Below are positions 34,601 through 45,225 of a stretch of DNA of 64,000 nt, piece after piece. The translations under genes and the position numbers were made by a program. Location: contig OZ237741.1 in assembly GCA_965178125.1 (NCBI GenBank), positions 310,001-374,000 of the forward strand, in the 5' to 3' direction. A model generated the notes under the pieces. The model searched no databases, was not told where the DNA came from, and worked only from the letters and a program-made list of their open reading frames with translations. Source of the DNA: Bilabrum cf. latius. Taxonomy: Eukaryota > Bigyra: Bicosoecida > Bigyra > Bicosoecida. Numbering within the stretch: the stretch's first letter is position 1; every line of letters begins with the position of its first letter.

Positions 34601-37600
34601 CTCTCTGCGGGTGTACCAGGCATGACATCAAGTCACTCTGCCTGCTGCTGGTCAGCTGCACAAGCGCTGTACTGAACCGAACAATGGGCATGCAAACAGA
34701 ATCACCGCTGTCGAAGCACCACACGCAAGCTAGTCTACAAGCAGCTTCGCCGGGGTCGGCATCAACGGCACCTTTGCCAGTCACGCTGATCGTTGCAGCT
34801 TCTTTGCATTGTACCGCATCGACTAGCACGGAGCACTGCGAGCTACTGATCGATGTCATCCCAGCGAGCGAGGTAGAGACCTCGAGCCCACCAAGCGATT
34901 CAGAGAGGTCTACGGCAGTTTGCACCGGCATCATGACGGGTCCATCCAAATCCCCACTCGAAGGCCGTAGAGACGCGCGAACGGCGTGTGAACTTGCATC
35001 GACTACAAGGAGGCCGCTTGTTCGATGCTGCGAAACAGCCAGCGCCCCACTGCCAGGTAAGAACTTGATCTAGCTTGCAACGAACGAGTCCGGCTTCATG
35101 AAGGACGGCAGTGAAAGGCCAGGGGTTGGCTGCAGGGCGGAGGCCCAATGCACCTGTGCGATGCACGGAAGATTAGGCACATCGTTCACTCCTGTATCGC
35201 CCGTTGAAGCCTCAAATGCGAACGAAGCCGCCAATGAGAGCGGATACACTCCCACATGCTGCCTGTGAATAACGGCAATATACCCTGCTAGGGCGGGGTG
35301 TCCTGTGGGCACGCTTGACTCGATCTTCCACGATGCTGGCATCCACGACGTGATCCTGCTTGTAGGCGCAGACGCGTTGCTTGCGAATGCAGGCGTTGAG
35401 ATGCGGAACGCCGGCCCACCGAATGTGGTAGAGAGGCCAACGAGGTCTCGCTCTTCGCTGTCTCCACGGGCATCTTCGCCTCCATCTAGTGATTCGGGGT
35501 CCACGGCCTCACAAACAAGCAGATTTGCATTCGATGCGTACACGACTGGGACAAGCTGTCGCATCGAGTCCTCCTCACTGATAGGTGACCCGTGCCAGGC
35601 TGGCGGATCTACCGTGTGCAGAAGGGAGCCACCGGTAGCCAGGGAGCAGCTGCGGAGCTCTAATGCGCGGCCAAAGCTGCAGTCCACGACGCACTCCTCC
35701 CGCGGCATGGCCGTGGTCATCTTGCTCACAATTGTATCATCTATGCCCGCCAGATCCTCTTCCTTTTCTATCGATGTTGATCCTGTGCGAAGGGTCGGGC
35801 ATGCGACAGTGTGATGCTCTTGCAGCGAGCCAAGGCCGTACCAGAGCTCATGCTCGGGCTTGCTGACGCAAGCAGAAAACGTAGCAAAGCTAAAGCGTCC
35901 AGTTGACATGCCATCAGAGAGCCGAAGCCGGATTGGGATCCCTGCAGCTCTAGCGATCGCCTCGGCTGGGTCCGAGGGCTGGATGGCCTTCCAAGCCGCG
36001 CATGGGGCTCCGGTGAGGCAGTTCCATACCACGGCCAGGCCATCGCTGTGCAAAGTGCAGCAACGGGATCCATCATCAGACAGGGTCGAGAGAATCACTG
36101 GCATGGTCGGCAGGTTCCCACCCAGCACCCGGCCACCCAGCGCCTCAGCTGGTGCTGGGTCAGCCACGACTGGACGAAGCGCGGTCAGCACGTCCGCTCG
36201 AGTCAGGCGAGAGCCCTTCAATTGGAACTTCTCTCGTAAGGTAATATCCACAGCGCCACCGAATTGATATAGAAACAGAGTTGTCTAGTCGCCCAGGCTC
36301 CGCTCCAAATCCATCAATGATACCGTCTGAGATTCGTCCCCAGTTGCCGCAATGGATTCGGTGACCGCAGCGTTGAACACCTGCCGCAGCCAATGCAGCC
36401 TGGGAGAGCCCACTGGCATACTGGCTTGCAAACAAGCATCTGTGTCGCGTGCCTGTGCCATTTCGTGCTCTTCAAACTCATCAGCTTGTGCTCCGCTCCC
36501 GATCCGCCTTTGTCTCTAGTCTCGCCACACGCGAAACTGTACAGCCTGCACGAGATCAAAAGTTCCATCAAGCTCGTACTCCTCAACAAAGCTCTCCAGC
36601 TCGTCTGGAAGCGGATCAAAACCATCCAAGCTTCGCATCAGCGCGGCTGCTCGGTATGCGAACAAGGCATGGCTCGGGCTTGTGCGGCCACACTCGTCGC
36701 GCTGCTGCGCGAGATGGTTGCCGAACTCACATGCAAGCACCCTGAAGCTCCCTGCTGCCCAATCCGCTGCGAGTTCACGCGCCGCATGCCGTGCACTGGG
36801 CCAGTCATGCTCGCTGCCGGCCCCTGCGATCTCCTCGCCAAAAGCAAAACTCGGCATCATCGAGTCGACGGTTGCTATCCTGCACGTGCCTTCGCAATCA
36901 TCAAGTCCGTTACCAGCCCGAAACAGGCTGGAGAATTCCTCTGCTCCCAGGCGAGTTTCGAGTAATCTGACGTGGTCACCCATCGTCTAACGGTCGCCGT
37001 CGCCTCGCTGAAAGGTGTCATGGGCCTCGCATAGAAGCTACCAAGCCTTGGATATGGACGGTGGTACCGTACCGCCGTGGGAATCCTCATCAATACCGGC
37101 ACAGCCTGGCATCAAATGGTCAGTTGCTAGCACATTGGACGGCCGGGCGCGCATCAAGACCATCGCTTCTTTAAGCGGAATCTCCGGCTCACCGAGCTTG
37201 GATGCTGCGGCTTCGAACGCAGCTTGGAGAGCAACGAATATACCGGGCACCGTACCAGAAAGAGACACGCTCGTCGGGAAAAGAGGACTGCGAAGGCAAA
37301 CCTGGCTTCCTGCGATGGCGTCAATTGTGTCTCGAGTACCTTCCAAAATACCCGGCCCACCAGCTAAGCACCACCCCATATCATCCCCGAGCCGAGGCTG
37401 CGGCGGTATTGGCACCACTAGATGCTGCCGTTTGCGCACGATCGAGTCTCGCTCGAAGGCGTCGGCGGCCGCCAGCTCTGCTGCTTGATTTGCCGCAACC
37501 GCTGAGGCTTTCTCGATCGCTAGCCCGATTACTTCGTTGCGGACGAACGACACAATGTCTTCTCTGAGCAACCGTAGTGTATCCTCGGTGTTTCCCTACA

Positions 37601-40600
37601 CTACGTACAGCTGCGTAGCTTCAGCTGCATGGTCCAAGGAGAGAGGAGCCGCCAGTACGACGTGCACGTCCTCCGCTTCGCTCTCACCGCGCTCCACTGC
37701 AGCTACTAGGCACAGCTCGCAGTCCTCTGCAGAGCTCCCGACCGCTAGAGTGCAACCAGTCGTGATCTCAACGGGACCAGTATGCTCATCGTACCCCGGC
37801 AATCGTGCAGGCACGGGGCCCAAGCCAAGCTCCGCGAGCCCAGCCTCGAGGTCTGGGTCTATCGCTTGTCCAGACCGTTGCGATTTGCGCCTTGACGAGG
37901 ACCTGCCCCTGGTTCTACTGCGAGATCGAGAGGAGCGGCCCCTGCTTTCACTTCTGGCTCGCTGTGTCTTGCCCTTCTTACCCTTCTTTTTAGACGCTTC
38001 CTCGGCGGTGGCTGCAGGGACGATGCTCCCAGCAAGCCGAATGGTCCTGCTGCCCCTGGGCACGGACTGCTGGATGCCCACTGCATCGGAATACCTGCCC
38101 ACTGGCTTCCAATCGATGGCAAACGCACCGGTCGCTGCGTGCTGCGAACTTGAATCGGCACCACTGGCAGGCCCTGCTGCTCGCACCTGCTTGGAGGTAC
38201 CTTTGCTAGATGACCGATGATCGCGCGCCGTGTTCCCGTGGGTATGTGCACCGGCCTCATCGCCCCGGCTCGCAGACGCCGAACGCAGGGCATCCACGAT
38301 GGCTGAGGCTCGCAGCTCAGGTGCAGCCCTTGCCTCCACCCGCATAGACTCAAGCTCTTTCTCGGCTCGAGAGGCACGCTGCTCTGCGAGCTATTGGGCG
38401 GCCTTTGCAGCCTAAACTGCTACTTGCACCTGCTTCTAGCTCGCGTGTGAAGAGTCATTCGGCTCCTTGGACCTGTAAATCTGCAGAGGGGATACAGAAC
38501 GGCCGGCAGATGGCATCATATCTGATGTTCTCGACGTCCTGAGCGATCGATCAGCAGGTGCGCGCGCGTCCGTTACGCCACGCTGCGCCGGTGCACGCCC
38601 CTGCGTGTCTGCTTGGTGCGCGCGAGATTCCAGTCTGCCGTTGCCTTCCGCTACGTCAGTGTCATCAGTGTGCAAACTGGCAAGCTCTAGGGCGCACTAC
38701 AGCTGAACGTACTGCTCGCGGACTGCACTGAGAGTTGCACTGCCAGGCAGCACCAACTTGCCGTCGCTGCTTCGCTGCCATCCGCACGCCAGCAGCAACC
38801 CGGTACCACTGAGATGGTCGCCAGCAAAGCTTGGCAATCGACCCATGGCGTCCACAAAGGCTCGCGAGTCGGCATTCACCCGGCGCCACTTGGGCTCGTC
38901 GGGGTTCTCGATCACCTTGCCGAGTACTTTGCTCGCTAGGGACAAGGCGCGCTTCCATTGGTACCACGCAGAATCGTCGGGTTTGTCGCGTTGCAACGAT
39001 GCAATCGCACTCGATCTCAGCTGGGCCCTCGCAGCCCGTGCAGCACCTTGCACAGCTGCCATCACTCCGCAACCCACGCTTGCGCAGTCAGGCACGCCAC
39101 TGATCTCGCCGATACGCGCCTCGGTCCGCACTCTGTCAAGCATGCGCTGGAGCACTGAGCGCACCGAGGGCGGAAGCGAGGTCCAAGTCTCGGATTCTCC
39201 CGGCAAGAAGCGCAGCCACACAGCCCCACCCGGCGGTTTGCTGTCAACTCCATCCGCATCACCGGCATCTTTGCTCTCGCCTGCGCCTGCACCGCTGGCC
39301 AGCTCGGTAGAAGCGTCCGCGACCGGTACCAGCCCCACAGCGCGCAATAGAGCAGCTGACACGCTGCACTGCAGCAAGGCACTGTTCAGGACTAGGACTG
39401 GCCTGCGGTGCCAGTCAATCACACGAGCCGCAGTTGATTCGAGCTATGCCCTTGCTGGGGCCTCCTCAGCGTACTGTGCTGGGTCCTGGATGGCCAGCAC
39501 CTGCCACCGCTAGCTGTCGTATTCGTCCGCGAGTACCCAGCGCAGGAAAGCTCCCAGCTGCTTGAGAAGTCTTACGGCAGGGCTTGAACCCGCACTAAGA
39601 CGAACCAGTCCAATGGCTGCGGGAATCGAGCTGCCAGTCCCGAGCGACGGGCCGGCTGCCTCCTGCAGAAGCTGGCCCGCTTGCAGGGCAGGGCTTGAGT
39701 CCTCCGGTGCGCCAGGCAGCTGTGGGGCAGGCGGCACAAATCGATGCCTGAAGGCCAAGGCAAAATCATTGATGCCTACCTGACCGTCGCGATCAATGTC
39801 CATATCAGCTACAAATCGCTCCCCGCTTGCCTCGGCCTCCTCCGGCGGCAGCCTTTTCTGCATAGCATAGACCCATGTGGCGTCCTCCCTGGACACGGCA
39901 CCCAGTCCGCGCCGATCCCACAGTTTGAATTGCGACACGAGGCACTCTGCCTACGCTGTTGACATGCCATGCGATGGGAATACCGCCTTGGAGTGCCTTT
40001 GACCCGCTCGGCGGGGCGAGCCCTCGCGGCTGCTGCGAGAGTGTCCACGGCTTCGGCTGCTCTTTCTACCAGCAGCCGTCTGTCCAGCACGTCTGCTGCC
40101 TGGTTCAACCCCACCTCCCGGGTTTTCGTTCACTAGCGATAGCACCATTGCCACCTGTGCGCCTTCGGATGCATGACGCCCTGTGACACCACCCGCGCTA
40201 GATTGCTTGGCATCGACCCGGCGGCCTGAGCTATTCCTCGATCTGCTTCTGCCTGATCCGCGTCCAGTCGTGCCTTCCTTGCTTTGGTGACCGCTTCGTC
40301 CCCGGCTTTTTGGTCGCCTCGAAGGCTCCATTGCGATCTCTTCCTTTGACTTGTCATCAGGCTGATCCCCGTGCCTCTCAATGGCGCGCTCTAGCTCGCT
40401 GATAGCCTTCTCAAGGTCTGCTCGCCTAACTAAAAGCATCTGTAAGGTGCTGTCTGGCAGCTCCGGAAACTTGAAGGGCCTCACACCCATATCACCATTG
40501 ATATTTGAGCCCCGCCGGCTGGACTTTGCACGGTGCCGGCTGGAATCTCGATCGGGTACGTCACTGTCGGAGTCGAGGAAGGCGGAGCCACCACGCACCG

Positions 40601-43082
40601 TGAAGTGCTTCGGAAGGGCTTCCCATGGAACTTGCAGGGCCTGCACGCCGGACTCGTCTCTCGAGTTACGCCTGCTTCGATTGCGCGATGCAGCGCGACT
40701 CGACCGAGCGGAGGCCCCACGCTGTCTCCTGCCCGGCCGGCCGGCTCCTTGCTGATGACTTTTATCGAGCTTGGGCGGCTGCAGCGCCGATTCCAGGTCA
40801 CCGCCACCAGGCGCAAAGCAGCACGATTCCATGAGCCTCCGCGCCGGCAGACCCCCGAGCACAGCCATCTTGTCCTGGAACACGGGATTGCGGCACGGTA
40901 CGCGCCACGCCCTCGAGTCTCGGGGGTTCGCGAGAACGTTGGTCACGTATCGAAGCCCCAATCGACAGGCCATTGAGGCTGCTACTCTCCCCTTGGTCTG
41001 CACCGCCAACCGCACCGCAGCCCCAAGGCGGGGGGACCCCTCAGCGATCTCGAGCTGCGTCTCGAGACCAACGCGGGCTGCGACTGCGGACCTCACAGAT
41101 GCATCTGACAGCTACTGCACTGGCGCCCCGCTCGAGTCGTGCCCAGCTTCGAAAATGTACGTCGTGATTGGATCGCCGTCCCTGTGGTGGGCATCCAGGG
41201 GCACAAACCCGGCAGCGGCAAGCAGCCCATCGCCCCCCTGCAGCCTCAGCACCGCATGGCCAAGCAGACCCTCCTCACCCACGTACCTCCAGCACCTCGC
41301 ATCGTCCCGTGGGCCGTCAATGATGCGATCCAACATCTCGCACACTGTCCTAAGCGCCGTTCGCGCATCGGCTGGCGCGTTATCCATCCTGATCCTGGCA
41401 GAAGCTTGCTCCACTGTCGGTTTTGAGTCCCTCTCCTCGACTACTTGGTGGAAACAAGAAAGAAACTCCAAGAAGGCTACCGGGCCGCTATCTTCGCTGG
41501 AGCCGCGGGCGTACTGCTGGAGCCGCCCTGCGGCATCCTCGTCTCTAGCCACCGGCTGCCTGCCCGCAGCCTGCAGCACGTGCCTCCAGGCGGAGAGGGG
41601 AAGGGCACCGAACTCGTCAGGTATGCTAGCAGCGATCCCGCGAAGGTCACCTGAGGCAGCCTTCGACGCAGCATCAAGTAGTGCAGACGAACTCAGTTCA
41701 GAGGTGGGTGAGCGCTGAGACGCAGACGCAAAGGCGCACGCCAATGCTGCAATCATGCCCTGCTGTCCGATTGGCCGGCCTGCGGACAGCCGCCTCAGCG
41801 TGTGCCCGCACGATGTTGCCTGCAGCCCAGACCCAGAGCATGACGAACATTTCGTGATGTCTCGTTCAGCTGAGCTCCCATCATCTTGCTGCGGCATGTC
41901 CATCGATTTCCCGTCTCGCAAGGTGCCCATGCCACCACAGGCAGCGCACGATTCTTTGAGGAGCAGCTCGCCGCACAGCTATCTGATGGATGGGAGCTAC
42001 CCACGAAGCTGCCTTGGCTCCTCCTGATCTGTGACCTTCCGGCTGGGAGGCCCCTCCTCCGTTCCAAGAAGCGCGGACAGACCCATCGGCTCGCCCCCCT
42101 CTGTGCGAGCACCGTCACCAGGCGACAATGACCGTCCACGCCTGTGAAGAGGGCCGATCATTGACTCGCGTACAACTTCCCTGTCATCCCGCCTATCTCC
42201 ATCGTCATCATACGTGTCTACCGGAGCCAGGCCTAGGACCCGCCTGACAGAGTCTGCACCGGAGTGCCTTCGGCTTCGTGACTGCCTTCCATCCTCTGAG
42301 ACAGACGAGCGCAGATCCACGAACGCCCTAGCAAACTCGCCCAGCGCCAGCACGTCCTCCTCGTGTAGCCCACACTATCTCCTCCAGCTGCCTAGAGAGC
42401 TCACTGCGGGGCTGAGCTGCAGCTCCCGCAGCGCCGCAGGCAGTCTCACCACCGGCAAGACTCGAATGCGAACGACCGGCTGCTCCGAAACAGACCTGCT
42501 GGACATTGAGTCTGCCCTGAGATGCATCGCAGTCGAGTGCTTCAGGAACGCATCCTCAACACGCTCCAGTAGGCGATGGCCCAGCCCTCGTGCCCAGCCT
42601 TCTTCCCGCCACTGCCCGCCATACCTCGTGGCCCCGCTGCCCACCACTCGCAGACGCCTCACCAGCCTACGTCCGCCCCCAGCCGCGCTGCCCTCCAAGT
42701 CATCGAGAGCGATTCCTCCTATAGACATCTCGTCCCTCCCATCGCCGTACGGCACTCGCTCGTCATAGGAACTATACCGACCTCTGTCCCTGTCCCTGTC
42801 CCTAGATCCGAGGAGGTCGTGCAGCCGGTCCCTGTCTCGCCTGCTGCCCCCGGATGGCCCGCCGCGGAACATCCCCCGCAGTTCATCGATGCGATCGTCG
42901 TGGTAGTCATCAGCGCGCCCACCGAGCAGGCTCGCAAGCTAGTCCCGTCGCCTGCCGCCGGAATGGTCCCTGAGCACATCATGTAGCTGGCGCAGGTCAC
43001 CCCTCCGGTCCGATGGCATCCCTGACGCGAGCTCGTCCAAGTCGGCGGCACCAAGGCCGAAGTTGTCGCTTCGTCCGCGCGA

Positions 43083-43119
<37 letters not shown>

Positions 43120-44924
43120 CGGTCGCGGTCGCCGCCAAGTACAGAGCGTAAGCCGTCGAGCCTGCCGCCGCCCCTGTCCCGGTCCCTTGAGTCGCCCCTA
43201 CCGCGGTAACGATCCTAGTCTCTATCACTGCTGTACCGTCTATCCCTATCCGTATCGGACCCTTTTCCACCCAGAATACCGCTAAGTCCATCCTTGCTGC
43301 GGTCCCTCTCGCCCCTTCGCCTGCCTCCGTCGCTACTGTCATCACCCAGCAAGTCGCCAAGCAGGCCGGACTTGCCTCCCTTCGTGCCCCTACCGCTGTC
43401 CCTTTCCCTGTCGCGGTCCTGGTCGCGGCTAGACCGTGGAGGCCGCCCCCCCCGGTCCTCTTTGCCCAGCAAGCTGCCCAGGCGATCGCCAGATCCACCC
43501 CTGGATGGCTTCCTGTCTCCTAGCAGCCCATCAAGCGCCTTTGGTGACCTGCGATCCGGCTTTGCATCGCTGTCCGAGTCGAGGCTGTCTCCGCCCAAAA
43601 GGCTACCGAGGCCGGAGCCTTTCTTTTTCTGTGCATCTAGCTTATCCTTCGCGCTCCGCAACCCGCCCTTCCTATCCTTGTCATCGTCAGCACCGAGCAG
43701 AGAGCCCAGCAGGCCGTCCTTGCTGCCTGTTTTCTTGCTGGAAGACTCGCCGTTATCCCCGGCCTTGCCTTTCGCCTTACTAAGCATGCCCTCTAGAGGG
43801 TCAGTATCGCTGTCGGAGCCTTTCTCTCGCGACTTCCTCCCTTGTTTTCCGGCGCTCACGCTCACGGCGCCCCCGCCCTTCGTCTTGCCTGGATCGCCAA
43901 GCATGGAGCTGAGTGCATCCTGACCGCCTTCGGAGCTACCACCACCGGACCCGCCTTTGCTGCTTCCCTTATCCTTTGCGAGCATAGTAGCTAGGTCAGA
44001 AGCCCCTTTCGTGGGTTCCTCCTTCTCTTCAACCTATCTCGCCCGGGCTAGGGGCACGTTCCTGAGCTTCTCGCCTGTAGTGTCCAGCTTCACGTCCACG
44101 CTGCCATCCCGGTGCACCCTGTACACGGTGCACTTGATCCACGGCGAGCTGGACAAGGAGCTCCGTTTTACCTCAATAGTGTCCTGCAGCTTGTAGGGCT
44201 TGCTGCCTTTCTTCTTTGCTGCAGCCTTGTCGCCATCCAAGTCCACTGTGGACGGCTCTGACCCGACCGTGCCGGCCGTATCTGCGCGCTTCATGGGCTC
44301 CTTCGGCCCTGCCTTGTCGCCCTTGCCCCCGCCTTCTTTCGCATCGGAGGCGGCTGCGCCGCCATCAGCGGCCTTGGCCTCGCCCTCTTTGAGCTGGAAC
44401 CTGTCCTTGTTTTTGATTGTCAGAGTGAGGGCGCCACCCGTGTCCTCGCGAGTGAGCCGCAGAGTGTCCCCGGTGCGGCTTTCCACTCGCACAGGGACCC
44501 ATCTCCTGCCGAATTTGTACTGGCCAGTGCTGCCGGCTGAGGCGTCGGGGTGCAGTGAATCGGTAGAATCCGAAGCTTTGATCGACGTGGCTGCCTCACT
44601 AGAATCCGCCTTTGCTGCCTCTGATTGAGAAGACGGGGGACCAGATTGTGATGCGTGACACTTTCGAGCAATTCGCTCAAGTTGGCTCCATGAAATTCGA
44701 CCGCCAGCAGTGATGCCTAGCTCTCTGCAGATTTCAGGCAGGCTTGGACCACCCCTCATCGAGATACCAGCTTTCCGGAGCGTACCAGGGACTCGGTGGA
44801 AACCTATCTATTTTTCGCTACCAGACCCATCATCGTGCAGTTTGCCAACAGACCTCGACTAATACTCGCGTTTGAGTGCAGCTAAAATTTTGTCCGGCAG
44901 CTCTGGAAGGGCAGCTGACGCCAT
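25692..44924 (-). CDS. Giant 6,410-residue protein with PUB-like, EF-hand and LLGG motifs
   Basis: One frame of 19,233 nt runs from ATG 44924 to TGA 25692 without an intron. About 42 in-frame TAGs interrupt it; I checked the gaps between open stretches and found no in-frame TAA or TGA. From the N-terminus: helical start (MASAALPELPDKILAALKRE); two SH3/Tudor-like segments (YKFGRRWVPVRVES; YKLQDTIEVKRSSL...RVHRDGSVDVKLD) at about residues 190-295; a Lys/Asp/RD-rich region (about 313-850) with about a dozen L-x-x-L-L-G-G/D motifs; two PUB-like domains at about 1184-1260 and 1316-1373; an EF-hand (DIDRDGQVGINDF, about 1708); a WD-like strand set (DDGSRCCTLHSDGLAVVWN, about 2910); long Ala/Ser-rich helical repeats; a degenerate EF-hand pair near 6000; and five more LLGG motifs at the end. 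PUB domains in known proteins bind p97/VCP or linear-ubiquitin enzymes. A cytoskeletal or ubiquitin-linked scaffold is an inference. Confidence 0.85.
40806..40979 (-). other. PUB-like domain 2 within the giant protein
   Basis: LRYVTNVLANPRDSRAWR, NPVFQDKMAVLGG and LMESCCF follow the PUB pattern of L-x-x-h-L-x-N-P-x-D followed by R, N-x-x-F-Q-x-K, Gly and a Leu-Leu/Gly-Phe end. The domain lies at about residues 1316-1373 of the giant protein. Confidence 0.6.
41145..41375 (-). other. PUB-like domain 1 within the giant protein
   Basis: ALRTVCEMLDRIIDGPRDDA, WRYVGEEGLLGHAVLRLQGG and DGLLAAAGFVPLD match the PUB/PUG fold pattern (helix-NP-D, R...N, ...G, hLhAAGF), best known from peptide:N-glycanase. 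A Cys cluster (CSSCSGSGLQATSCG) lies N-terminal to it. Confidence 0.7.
43084..43132 (-). repeat. Hexanucleotide coding repeat (Arg-Asp)n
   Basis: Tandem ctgtcc/cggtcg-type hexamers on the + strand encode an alternating Arg-Asp run (about RDRDRDRDRDRDRDRD) on the minus strand, inside the LLGG-rich region of the giant protein. Confidence 0.85.
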
Positions 44925-45225
44925 CGCAGCGTAGAACTGTCTTCACGACAATACGCGAAGAGTGTTTGGTGATTTATGGTCAGATTCTCAGCCCTTCGCA
45001 GCAAAGTCAATAGATGAAGGCTTGAGTTGCCGTAGAACCCAAAACGGTTCGAAATTTGTTTGTAGCGTGCCGGCAGGCGGACGAAAAAAACGGATTGCTT
45101 GGGATGCAACTTTGCTGCTGCACACCGGTATTTATTGGATAGTTCGTACATTCGACTGCCAAATCGAAAGATTACTAGTAGAGTAACGCGCTTGTTTGTG
45201 TTTCGTATCCCATTAATCAAAGAAC
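44925..45225. promoter_or_regulatory. Divergent intergenic region between giant gene and La-RRM gene
   Basis: 301 bp between two divergent ATGs, so it presumably contains both promoters. It is AT-richer than the coding flanks. I see no clear core-promoter motif. Confidence 0.4.
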
